From: an uncultured Eubacteriales bacterium
GTDB taxonomy: Bacteria > Bacillota_I > Bacilli_A > RF39 > UBA660
Direction of reading: 5' to 3'
Assembly (NCBI GenBank): GCA_905188025.1
Contig: CAJJKI010000025.1
Span: 1 to 11,697, forward strand
Length of the DNA stretch: 11,697 nucleotides
Below, one piece after another: positions 1 through 5,997 of this stretch (position 1 is the stretch's first letter; the number at the start of each line of letters is the position of its first letter). Both the position numbers and the translations under genes were made by a program. The notes below the pieces were generated by a model that saw only the letters and a list, made by a program, of their open reading frames with translations, had not been told where the DNA came from and did not search any database.

Positions 1-132
1 AATGAAGAATACTTGAATATGGGATTTAGTGATATATTAATTAAACCTATTAAGAAGGAAGAATTATTAGAGAAGATTGATAAGAATATTATTAAGAGAG
101 AAGATATATTCAAAGATACTGGTAATAATTAA
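1..132 (+). CDS. C-terminal end of a receiver-domain (response regulator or hybrid kinase) protein, partial
   Basis: The frame is open from base 1 to a TAA at 130-132, giving 43 residues of a protein whose start lies outside the window. The visible motif GFSDILIKPI followed by KKEELLEKI is the end of a two-component receiver (REC) domain. The Lys of the K-P pair is the conserved beta-5 lysine that contacts the phosphorylated aspartate, and the stretch after it is helix alpha-5. Only about 10 residues follow the domain, so either REC is the last domain of a hybrid sensor kinase or this is a single-domain regulator. No DNA-binding output domain can follow it. The phospho-acceptor Asp is off the window. 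No partner can be named from this fragment. Confidence 0.7.
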   Translation, partial: NEEYLNMGFSDILIKPIKKEELLEKIDKNIIKREDIFKDTGNN

Positions 133-145
133 CAGGTTGTTAAAT

Positions 146-174
146 TTGACTATATGGATAAAATGTGGTAGAAT
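146..174 (+). promoter_or_regulatory. Upstream sigma-A-type promoter for gpsB-rnpB
   Basis: TTGACT (146-151) and TAGAAT (169-174) are separated by exactly 17 bases. Each hexamer is one base from consensus. Transcription would start near 181, inside the left arm of the hairpin at 178-203. It is the first of two tandem promoters before gpsB. Confidence 0.6.
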
Positions 175-177
175 AAG

Positions 178-203
178 GACTGTTCTCTTGAAAGAGAAGA
201 GTC
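178..203 (+). terminator. Hairpin between the receiver gene and gpsB (weak terminator or 5' stem-loop)
   Basis: The arms at 178-188 and 193-203 pair over 11 positions with one mismatch, around a TGAA loop (189-192). Only four T's follow directly, then a mixed T/A stretch. It could be a weak terminator for the receiver gene. Because the promoter at 146-174 starts transcription inside its left arm, it could instead be a stem at the 5' end of the gpsB leader RNA. Confidence 0.4.
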
Positions 204-227
204 TTTTGATTTATTTTATATTTAAAA

Positions 228-256
228 TTGACAAAATTAGACAGATATTTTATAAT
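228..256 (+). promoter_or_regulatory. Consensus sigma-A promoter of gpsB-rnpB
   Basis: TTGACA (228-233) and TATAAT (251-256) are both perfect consensus hexamers with a 17-base spacer. The start would fall near 263, right at the gpsB ribosome binding site (AGAGGTGA, 263-270), so the leader is only about 14 bases. Such a strong promoter suits the abundant RNase P RNA downstream. Confidence 0.8.
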
Positions 257-276
257 TAAAATAGAGGTGATAGTGT

Positions 277-600
277 ATGCACCAGGATAAGATTACGCTT
301 ACCATGCAGGACATTCTTGAAAAGGAGTTTAAGGTTGATACAAGAGGTTATAGAATGCAAGAAGTAGATCAATTCTTGGATGTTATTATAAGAGATTATA
401 ATGAATATAATAATATTATTAAAGGATTGAAAAAAGAAAATGAATCTTTATTAGCAGAAAATACTTCTTTAAAACAAGAAGTGCGTAGTTTAAGATCTAG
501 TATTGAAACTGTTAAAGGTGGAGAGAAAGAAATTACTAATGTCGATTTACTTAGAAGGATAAGTCAATTGGAGAAAATTGTACTTGGAAAAGAAGAATAA
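277..600 (+). CDS. gpsB: Cell division/growth regulator GpsB (DivIVA-related)
   Basis: This 107-residue cytoplasmic coiled-coil protein belongs to the family that in Bacilli binds penicillin-binding proteins and coordinates peptidoglycan synthesis between septum and side wall. The N-terminal 40 residues carry the DivIVA/GpsB membrane-binding domain: DILEKEFKVDTRGYRMQEVD and then FLD.II.DY. A coiled coil covers about residues 45-78. The C-terminal segment LLRRISQLEKIVLG matches the GpsB trimerisation tail. The length is that of GpsB; DivIVA proper is much longer. The ATG at 277 is fixed by the AGAGGTGA site and by the start of the conserved domain. The stop codon TAA (598-600) forms part of the P1 helix of the RNase P RNA that follows, so the two are probably co-transcribed. 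The gpsB-rnpB pairing is typical of Bacilli. Confidence 0.92.
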   Translation: MHQDKITLTMQDILEKEFKVDTRGYRMQEVDQFLDVIIRDYNEYNNIIKGLKKENESLLAENTSLKQEVRSLRSSIETVKGGEKEITNVDLLRRISQLEKIVLGKEE

Positions 601-954
601 ATTATCTGGACAAACGCTGGATATAGAAATATGTTTAGAGGAAAGTCCACACTCGCACTATCTGTGATGATAGTAGTGTTTGTGCTTAAGGAAAAAATAA
701 CTTAAGGCAGGTTAACTGACGGCATTTATTTGATCTAAAGATTATTCCATGATTAAATAGATATAAAGTGCCACAGAGACGATACTATTTAGAAATGAAT
801 AGAGTGAAACGAGGTAAACCCCACAAGCGAGAAACCCAAATTATGGTAGGGGAACTATTTCCGGAGAATTAGAATCTAGGAGATGGATGAGGTAACTCAT
901 AGATAAATGTTTGTCACCAATTACGGTACAAAATGTGGCTTATAAGATAATTTA
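598..954 (+). ncRNA. rnpB: RNase P RNA component, type B (Bacillus type)
   Basis: This is the catalytic RNA that trims the 5' leader from pre-tRNAs. The conserved core is easy to see: GAGGAAAGTCC (638-648), GCCACAG near 770, GAGGTAAACCCC near 811-822, GCGAGAAACCCAAAT near 827-841, GGTAGGGGAA from 845, and the 3' core ACAAAATGTGGCTTATAA near 928-944. The GGT at 845-847 matches the loop that pairs with the tRNA CCA end. A perfect 10-bp P1 helix joins 598-607 to 945-954, which sets the limits. The block after GAGGAAAGTCC resembles the B. subtilis (type B) RNA rather than type A. The 5' strand of P1 overlaps the gpsB stop codon. The U-rich tract just after 954 may help termination or mark the processed 3' end. 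Confidence 0.95.
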
Positions 955-977
955 TATTATTTTTAAGGAAGAGGATT

Positions 978-1448
978 ATGAAAGATATAGGATTAAAATT
1001 AAAAGAGAAAAGGGAAGAAAATGGTGTCTCGGTTGAAGAGGCTGCTGAAGATTTGAAAATGAGACCTAGTCAAATAATTAGCTTAGAAGAAGGAAAAAAA
1101 GAAGATTTTAAAGACGTTGTATTTTTAAAATATTTTATTCGTGATTATGCTAAATATTTGGGATTAGATGGAGAAAAGATGGTTGATGAATTTAATGAAT
1201 TTTTATTTGATTTTACTTCAAAGATACCATTAGAAGAAATAGAAAAAGCTAAGGTAAATAATGCTAATACAAAGAAAGAAATAGCTTCTCCTTATACAGA
1301 AGTTAAGAGTGGTAATAAAGCGTTAAAGATGGTTATTGTATCAGTTATTGTAGTGATAATTCTTACTATTATTGGATACTTTATAGCTAGTGGTGTATCA
1401 GGAAATGATTTTAGAGATACAAATATTACCTATGAAATTAGGAGGTAA
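978..1448 (+). CDS. RodZ-like helix-turn-helix membrane protein, short form
   Basis: This 156-residue protein has an N-terminal Xre-like helix-turn-helix (about residues 5-70: LKLKEKREENGVSVEEAAED, then RPSQI, and FLKYFIRDYAKYLGLD), a charged linker, and one membrane segment at about residues 117-138. Only about 18 residues lie outside. This is the RodZ layout, the bacterial actin (MreB) adaptor for rod shape. In RodZ the helix-turn-helix binds MreB rather than DNA. It is much shorter than typical RodZ, which has a longer periplasmic or extracellular domain. GGAAGAGG upstream serves as ribosome binding site. The next gene, pgsA, follows after two bases, matching the rodZ(ymfM)-pgsA order of Bacillus and supporting the assignment. 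No promoter stands out after rnpB, so read-through from the gpsB promoter is likely. Confidence 0.75.
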   Translation: MKDIGLKLKEKREENGVSVEEAAEDLKMRPSQIISLEEGKKEDFKDVVFLKYFIRDYAKYLGLDGEKMVDEFNEFLFDFTSKIPLEEIEKAKVNNANTKKEIASPYTEVKSGNKALKMVIVSVIVVIILTIIGYFIASGVSGNDFRDTNITYEIRR

Positions 1449-1450
1449 AA

Positions 1451-2044
1451 ATGAATACAGCAAATAAAATTACAATGTCAAGAATTGTTTTAGCAGTTAT
1501 TATGCTTATAGTATTATTATTTCCTTGGTATCAAGTAGGAATAAATATGCCTACATATATAATTAATGGAAGTATAACAGTAGAACTTAAATATATAATA
1601 GCAGGAGTTATTTTTGTGATAGCGTCATTAACAGATTTTATTGATGGAAAAGTAGCTAGAAAATATAATATGGTTACTGATTTTGGTAAAATGATAGATG
1701 CTATTAGTGATAAGATACTTACTAATACATTAATAGTAGTACTTGCTTGTGATAATATGGTACCTCCAGTAATAGCAGTAATAATTATTGCAAGAGATAT
1801 AATAGTAGATTCTATAAAGATGCTTATTGGTAATAAAGGTAAAGCAGTAGCAGCTATTAAAGTAGCTAAATTTAAAACAGCTAGTTTAATGATAGGATTA
1901 ACACTTAAGTTATTTTATGATTTACCATTTTCATTAATACCAGTTAGAGTATCTGATTTCTTACTAATATTAGCAGCAGTGTTAGCAATAGTATCTGGAG
2001 CTAAATATTATGTAATGGCTAAGGAATATATAATAGAAAAGTAA
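1451..2044 (+). CDS. pgsA: CDP-diacylglycerol--glycerol-3-phosphate 3-phosphatidyltransferase
   Basis: This integral membrane enzyme condenses CDP-diacylglycerol with sn-glycerol 3-phosphate to phosphatidylglycerol phosphate, the committed step to phosphatidylglycerol and cardiolipin. The CDP-alcohol phosphotransferase signature D-G-x2-A-R-x8-G-x3-D-x3-D is complete at about residues 65-87 (DGKVARKYNM, then DFGKMIDAISDK). These residues bind the metals and the CDP group. Hydrophobic segments occur at about residues 8-26, 45-62, 90-115, 145-160 and 168-190, and the length (197 residues) is normal. The ribosome binding site AGGAGG overlaps the end of the rodZ-like gene, two bases upstream, so the pair is translationally coupled. 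A terminator follows at once. In many Bacilli cinA and recA come next; here a recombinase gene does. Confidence 0.93.
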   Translation: MNTANKITMSRIVLAVIMLIVLLFPWYQVGINMPTYIINGSITVELKYIIAGVIFVIASLTDFIDGKVARKYNMVTDFGKMIDAISDKILTNTLIVVLACDNMVPPVIAVIIIARDIIVDSIKMLIGNKGKAVAAIKVAKFKTASLMIGLTLKLFYDLPFSLIPVRVSDFLLILAAVLAIVSGAKYYVMAKEYIIEK

Positions 2045-2050
2045 TGATTT

Positions 2051-2078
2051 AGAGGAGTCTTTATAAGGCTCTTTTTTT
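2051..2078 (+). terminator. Rho-independent terminator after pgsA
   Basis: GAGTCTT (2055-2061) pairs with AAGGCTC (2065-2071) around a three-base loop. The stem can extend through 2051-2054 into the T-run. Seven T's (2072-2078) follow. It closes the gpsB-rnpB-rodZ-pgsA unit. Confidence 0.8.
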
Positions 2079-2095
2079 GTACGCTATTTTACTAC

Positions 2096-2145
2096 ATTGG
2101 TAGTTATTGGTAAATATCTTACCGTTTTGATTGATTAATTACCAA
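2096..2145 (+). repeat. Cluster of ATTGGTA/TTACCAA repeats in the recombinase promoter region
   Basis: ATTGGTA occurs at 2096-2102 and again at 2106-2112, exactly 10 bases apart (one helical turn). TTACC (2119-2123) and TTACCAA (2139-2145) are inverted copies. GGTAA (2109-2113) and TTACC (2119-2123) form a short hairpin, and the copy at 2139-2145 lies between the -35 and -10 elements. The layout is that of an operator or of recombinase arm-type binding sites. No binding protein is identified. Confidence 0.4.
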
Positions 2146-2159
2146 AAAGAAACTATACT
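2131..2159 (+). promoter_or_regulatory. Promoter of the recombinase gene
   Basis: TTGATT (2131-2136) and TATACT (2154-2159) are separated by 17 bases. They sit inside and just after the ATTGGTA/TTACCAA repeat cluster. The start would be near 2166, with the ribosome binding site GAAGGAG shortly before the ATG at 2194. Confidence 0.55.
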
Positions 2160-2193
2160 TTTTTTGATACAATGTATTAAGAAGGAGTAAGTT

Positions 2194-3191
2194 ATGATAA
2201 TATTTAGGAAAAAGAAAAAAGTAAAATATAAGGATTTAATTAATAAATGGTTAAAGATGAAGAGGGAGTTTGTTAAGGAATCAACATATGCTAATTATAG
2301 ATCTATTGTATATAATCATTTAATTCCTGAACTAGGGGATTATTATTTAAAGGAATTAAGTAATGAATTATTACAAAATTTTATTATTGATAAATATCAT
2401 GAAGGTAAAAAGAATGATTTTGGAGGATTATCTCATAAGATGGTTAAGGATATTACTTCAGTTATTAAGTCTACGATTAAATATGGAATGAAGATAAATA
2501 TGATTGAATTTATTAATTTAGAATTTGATTATTTGAATGAGAATAATGATCATAAGATAAGGATACTAGATAAACAAGAACAAATGATGCTTATTAATTA
2601 TGTTAAAAATGTGAGAACTACTAAGAGTGTGGGATTGGCTTTAGCTTTATATACGGGGCTTAGAATTGGAGAATTATGTGCTTTGGAATGGAGAGATATT
2701 GATTTTAAGAGAGGATATTTAATGGTTACTAAGACTATTCAAAGAATATATATAAAGGATGAGAAAGGAAATAGAGGAGAGACTAAGTTAATTATAACGG
2801 AGCCTAAGACAAAAAATGCTACTAGAATAGTACCACTTAGTAGAGAGTTTTTATATTTTTTGAGAAAGATGAGAAAAGATGAAGATATATATATATATTG
2901 TCTGGCAAAAAGATTCCGATGGAACCTGGAGGTTTTAGAAGGTATTATTATAGGGTACTTGATAAGTTAGATATGAGAAAAGTTAATTTTCATGCTTTGA
3001 GACATACTTTTGCTTCTAATTGTATTAGAATTGGGTGTGATTATAAGACGGTTAGTGAATTATTAGGACATTCTTCAGTTAATATTACTTTAAATATATA
3101 TGTACATGCACAATATTCGCAAAAGAAGAAGTGTATTAATAGTTTATATAGAGAATTAACTATTGAAGAATTAGAAAATCATGGGGAATAG
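2194..3191 (+). pseudogene. Tyrosine recombinase (phage/ICE-type integrase) with a frameshift in an AT repeat
   Basis: This site-specific recombinase is read in two frames. Frame one (2194-2970) has a basic N-terminus, the SAM-like core-binding domain (about residues 10-100), and the catalytic start with the first arginine in TGLRIGELC (codon 2662-2664) and the beta-hairpin lysine region EPKTKNATRIVPL. Frame two is open from 2883 to 3191 and carries HALRHTF (2991-3011; His and second Arg), GHSS (3066-3077) and the nucleophile Tyr in NIYVH (codon 3099-3101). The switch falls in an (AT)7 tract (2885-2898). Removing one AT, or adding two, joins the frames smoothly into IY-ILSGKKIP and gives about 331 residues with every catalytic residue, the usual size. 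As written, the product stops at 258 residues without its nucleophile. This could be real slippage, decay or an assembly error. No phage genes or matching att site lie nearby. Confidence 0.85.
2885..2898 (+). repeat. (AT)7 microsatellite at the recombinase frameshift
   Basis: Seven uninterrupted AT units lie inside the recombinase coding region, exactly where the frame breaks. Six or nine units would restore one continuous frame. Confidence 0.9.
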
Positions 3192-3207
3192 TGTTTACTA
3201 AGAAGAT

Positions 3208-3236
3208 TGTTTATGATAAAATGTTATTAGTATAAG
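3208..3236 (+). promoter_or_regulatory. Possible weak promoter of the DUF5011-type gene
   Basis: TTGTTT (3208-3213) and TATAAG (3231-3236) are 17 bases apart. Both depart from consensus and the region is AT-rich, so a chance match is possible. The gene could also be read from the recombinase promoter. Confidence 0.3.
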
Positions 3237-3249
3237 ATAGGGTGATAAT

Positions 3250-3873
3250 ATGAAGAGATATTATTATATTACAACCTTTATTATTATGTTAATAGTTAGC
3301 TTTATAGGGATAACTTATTCTTATGAATATAATGGGGATGATACGATTAAGTTTGAACTTATAGGGCCTCAACTATTATATGTGGATGTTAATACTGAGT
3401 ATAAAGAGTATGGGATTATGGTTAAATATCATGGGATAGATATAAGTAAACAGGTAGAAATTGATAGTAATGAAGTGGATACTAGTAAGCTTGGTAATTA
3501 TCAAGTTAAATATAGTATTAAGACTGATACTGGTAGTGAATATATTTATCGTGAAGTAATAGTAATTGATATGAGTAAACCTAAGATAGAGCTTATTGGT
3601 GGAGAAGAGGTTAAGGTTTTACTAGGGGGTACTTATGTTGAATATGGATATAAGGTAGAAGATAATTATGATAAGGATATTCAAGATAAGGTAATTGTTA
3701 GTGGTAATGTAGATACTAGTAAGATAGGGGAATATCAAATTAAATATACAGTTAGTGATAGTAGTAATAATAAGAGTGAGGTTATTAGAAAAGTACTAGT
3801 AGTAGAACCTGATATTACTTTATCTAATGAAGAAAATATTACTGTAGATAATAAAAGTGTTTTGATAAATTAG
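3250..3873 (+). CDS. Secreted protein with two DUF5011-type Ig-like domains
   Basis: This 207-residue exported protein starts with a signal peptide or N-terminal anchor (hydrophobic at about residues 7-24, ending near ITYSYEY). Two Ig-like domains of the DUF5011 (HYR-like) kind follow, at about residues 33-108 and 112-187. Each has the family pattern: I.LIG followed by a valine-rich strand, Y.EYG, D.S..V...VDTSK.G.YQ.KY, and a closing strand ending in V.V. Such domains are stalk or adhesin modules of Gram-positive surface proteins. There is no sortase motif or C-terminal membrane segment, so the protein is either released or held by an uncleaved N-terminus. The ATG at 3250 follows GGGTGAT. 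It lies 58 bases after the recombinase, which suggests, without proof, a linked cassette. The ligand is unknown. Confidence 0.7.
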   Translation: MKRYYYITTFIIMLIVSFIGITYSYEYNGDDTIKFELIGPQLLYVDVNTEYKEYGIMVKYHGIDISKQVEIDSNEVDTSKLGNYQVKYSIKTDTGSEYIYREVIVIDMSKPKIELIGGEEVKVLLGGTYVEYGYKVEDNYDKDIQDKVIVSGNVDTSKIGEYQIKYTVSDSSNNKSEVIRKVLVVEPDITLSNEENITVDNKSVLIN

Positions 3874-3913
3874 AAAAAGAATAATTAAATAAAAAGGGAA
3901 AGATATACTTATT

Positions 3914-3944
3914 TTGTGAGATGATAAATAAAATATGCTATAAA
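3914..3944 (+). promoter_or_regulatory. Likely promoter of the epimerase gene
   Basis: TATAAA (3939-3944) is preceded by TGC, forming an extended -10 element. TTGTGA (3914-3919) lies 19 bases upstream as a poorer -35. The surrounding gap (3874-4002) shows no terminator. Confidence 0.4.
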
Positions 3945-4002
3945 ATATGTATATAATAATGATATAAAAATAATTTTATAATAAGAAGATTGGAGGAATG
4001 CT

Positions 4003-5013
4003 ATGAAGAAAGTTTATATTATTACAGGGGCAAATGGCTTTTTAGGAAATAATATTATAAGAAAATTACAACAAGATAATGATAGTGAAATAAGGGCTTT
4101 TGTTTTGAATGGTGAATCTATAAAAGCATTAGATGATTTAAGATGTAAGATATATTATGGAGATGTTACAAAAAAAGAAACGTTATCACCAATTTTTGAA
4201 AATGTCGATGGAAAAGAAGTATTTGTAATTCATTGTGCAGCAGTAGTATATATAAAATCAAAATATAATCCAATGGTTTATAATGTTAATGTTAATGGGG
4301 TTAAAAATATAGTAGATAAAGTTTTAGAAATAAATGCTAAACTTATTTATCTTAGTAGTGTTCATGTGATTCCTGAAAAACCTAATAATGGTTTAATAAC
4401 TGAGATAACGAATTTTAATGCTGATAAAGTGGAAGGTTTATATGCCAAAACAAAAACTGAAGCGGCAAAATATGTTCTAGATGCAGTAAAAAATAAAAAC
4501 TTGAATGCATGCATTCTTCATCCAGCGGGTATTATAGGTCCAAATGATTTTAGTAATACCCATTTAACACAATTAATAAAAGAAATAGCAAATGGTAAAC
4601 TTTTGGCTTGTGTAAAGGGTGGATATAATTTTGTTGATGTTAGAGATGTCGCTGATAGTGTTATTAATGCTTGCGAAAAAGATAATAAGGGTGAATGCTA
4701 TATTCTATCTAATAAATATATTACAATTAAAGAATTAGCTGATTTAGTTTGTGAAACATTAGGAAGAAAAAAAATTAAAATTGTATTACCAATTGGAATT
4801 GCAAAATTAATAGCACCATTTTTTGAATTATATTACAATATAAAAAAACAAACACCACTTTTTACAAAATATTCTTTGTATACATTGTCAGCTAACTCTA
4901 ATTTTTGTAATGAAAAAGCTAAAAAAGAGTTAGATTTTAAAAATAGAGATATAAAAGATACAATAAAGGATACTGTTAAATGGAATGAAAAATTAAGAGA
5001 GAAAGTAAAATAG
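4003..5013 (+). CDS. NAD(P)-dependent epimerase/dehydratase-family (extended SDR) protein
   Basis: This 336-residue cytoplasmic oxidoreductase has the extended short-chain dehydrogenase fold. The dinucleotide-binding motif TGANGFLGNN lies at about residues 8-17, an acidic stretch YYGDVTK follows the second Rossmann strand, HCAAVVY is the NxA-like turn, LSSVHV holds the serine strand, and YAKTK (about 147-151) is the catalytic Y-x3-K. LHPAGIIGPND and FVDVRDVAD are the usual C-half motifs for substrate binding. The pattern resembles dihydroflavonol-reductase or 3-beta-HSD-like members as much as sugar epimerases, so the substrate cannot be named. A strong GGAGG site precedes the ATG. The gene ends at TAG 5011-5013, exactly where the decapitated surface-protein frame begins. 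Its last few residues may therefore have been altered by a rearrangement or misjoin. Confidence 0.8.
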   Translation: MKKVYIITGANGFLGNNIIRKLQQDNDSEIRAFVLNGESIKALDDLRCKIYYGDVTKKETLSPIFENVDGKEVFVIHCAAVVYIKSKYNPMVYNVNVNGVKNIVDKVLEINAKLIYLSSVHVIPEKPNNGLITEITNFNADKVEGLYAKTKTEAAKYVLDAVKNKNLNACILHPAGIIGPNDFSNTHLTQLIKEIANGKLLACVKGGYNFVDVRDVADSVINACEKDNKGECYILSNKYITIKELADLVCETLGRKKIKIVLPIGIAKLIAPFFELYYNIKKQTPLFTKYSLYTLSANSNFCNEKAKKELDFKNRDIKDTIKDTVKWNEKLREKVK

Positions 5014-5016
5014 GTG
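5005..5016. other. Probable break point between the epimerase gene and the surface-protein fragment
   Basis: The epimerase ends at 5013, and the out-of-frame surface-protein sequence is already mid-domain at 5014, with no leader, start codon or ribosome binding site between. Base composition is similar on both sides, so this may be a deletion in one genome or a misjoin between close relatives. Confidence 0.5.
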
Positions 5017-5402
5017 TTGTTGAAGGAACTAAAGTTGAAATAACATTTACACCAAATGCTGGATATATGATTGATAAAGTATTAGTAAATACAGTAGAAA
5101 CTACTGTAACTGGTAATAAAATAGAACTTACTGTAAATGAAGAAAAAGAAGTTAAAGTAAGTTATAAGAAAATACCATTTACTGTAACTGTTAAAGATGT
5201 AGATGGTGCTACTATTACTCCAAATGTTGTAATTGCTTCTCCACCATCATTGAATAATACATTTAATGTAGCAAGAGTAACAGTGCCTACTAACAATCCA
5301 CAAACTGGAGATAATATTGGATTCTATATAATAAGTGGAATCTTATCAATCGTAGGACTTGCTGGAGCTGGAATCTTTTATAGAAGAAAACAAACAAATT
5401 AA
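5014..5402 (+). pseudogene. C-terminal fragment of a sortase-anchored surface protein, 5' end missing
   Basis: The frame makes sense from about 5013 (GVVEGTKVEITFTPNAGY) although there is no start signal there. The first ATG, at 5067, lies inside the domain and has no ribosome binding site. The visible part is one beta-rich bacterial-repeat domain (VEGTKVEITFTP, then DKVLVN, ending at VKVSYKK), a Thr/Val-rich stretch, and a cell-wall sorting signal: NPQTG, a hydrophobic span of about 20 residues, then RRK. NPxTG-type signals occur in AT-rich gut Firmicutes and would be cut by a class A or D-like sortase. A typical protein of this kind is hundreds of residues longer, so the N-terminal part with its signal peptide has been lost. 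Either a deletion fused it to the epimerase end, or the contig is misjoined near 5013. A strong terminator follows. Confidence 0.75.
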
Positions 5403-5407
5403 ACTGT

Positions 5408-5435
5408 GAGTTAGAGTTTTCTCTAACTCCTTTTT
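5408..5435 (+). terminator. Strong rho-independent terminator after the surface-protein fragment
   Basis: GAGTTAGAG (5408-5416) and CTCTAACTC (5421-5429) form a perfect 9-bp stem around a TTTT loop. C and TTTTT (5431-5435) follow. Confidence 0.9.
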
Positions 5436-5458
5436 ATTATAAAAATGGGGATGATAAT

Positions 5459-5953
5459 ATGAAAAAGACAAAATCTAAAGTTAGGAAACTATCTAAAAAG
5501 AAAATTATCATTATTTCAAGTATTCTTCTAATTGTTATACTAATTATTGTTTTACTATCATCAAGAGAACCATATGTTGGTAAAATAAAAGATGGAAAAG
5601 CAGTATACATTGATAGAGTTAAAAATGTAACAGTATATCCAGAATCTAATAAGATATTAATAGAATTTGAAAATAGTCAAGAACTAATTGATAATTGTAT
5701 AATATCAAATGAAATATATGATAAATTTAAGAGTAATGATCCACTTTATAATATAACGGTTAAAGACTATTCTAAATTATCTAACTTATCTGCTAAAGAG
5801 AATTATAATATAAATAAATCTTTACAATTAAAGTTAGTAAAAGAAAATGATAGCTATACTGATTATTATGCAATGACTTGTGGATTCAAAAATAAAAAAG
5901 AACTTATGAAATATACTAAAGCAGTTATAAAGTTGGTTAATAAATTGAATTAA
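5459..5953 (+). CDS. Membrane-anchored protein of unknown function
   Basis: This 164-residue protein is not recognised as a known family. The N-terminus is strongly basic (KKTKSKVRKLSKKK), followed by one membrane segment at about residues 16-33 (IIIISSILLIVILIIVLL). By the positive-inside rule the remaining 130 or so residues lie outside the cell. The exported part begins EPYVGKIKDGKAVYIDRVKN and is Lys/Asn/Tyr-rich, with no cysteine lipobox, repeat or sortase signal. There is a single pair of cysteines, in DNCIIS and MTCGF. The start follows GGGGATGAT. Only 23 bases separate it from the preceding terminator, leaving no room for a promoter of its own downstream of that hairpin. Expression may depend on read-through. 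It converges on the YfhO-GtrA gene and shares a bidirectional terminator with it. Confidence 0.6.
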   Translation: MKKTKSKVRKLSKKKIIIISSILLIVILIIVLLSSREPYVGKIKDGKAVYIDRVKNVTVYPESNKILIEFENSQELIDNCIISNEIYDKFKSNDPLYNITVKDYSKLSNLSAKENYNINKSLQLKLVKENDSYTDYYAMTCGFKNKKELMKYTKAVIKLVNKLN

Positions 5954-5956
5954 TTG

Positions 5957-5988
5957 AAAAAAACAGTAATTGTTATTACTGTTTTTTT
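5957..5988. terminator. Bidirectional rho-independent terminator between convergent genes
   Basis: CAGTAAT (5964-5970) and ATTACTG (5975-5981) form a perfect stem around TGTT. It is flanked by seven A's before (5957-5963) and seven T's after (5982-5988), so it works for both strands. Confidence 0.9.
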
Positions 5989-5997
5989 AGTTAAATA

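Noticed and set aside
77..259. A 60-residue open frame before gpsB
   Set aside because: It starts within the receiver gene, has no ribosome site or family likeness, and runs over both promoters and the hairpin.
3199..3992. An 11-base direct repeat TAAGAAGATTG at 3199-3209 and 3982-3992, flanking the DUF5011-type gene, as possible attachment sites
   Set aside because: Both copies lie just upstream of gene starts in AT/GA-rich DNA and part of the match is purine-rich leader sequence. Chance is a sufficient explanation without a comparison genome.
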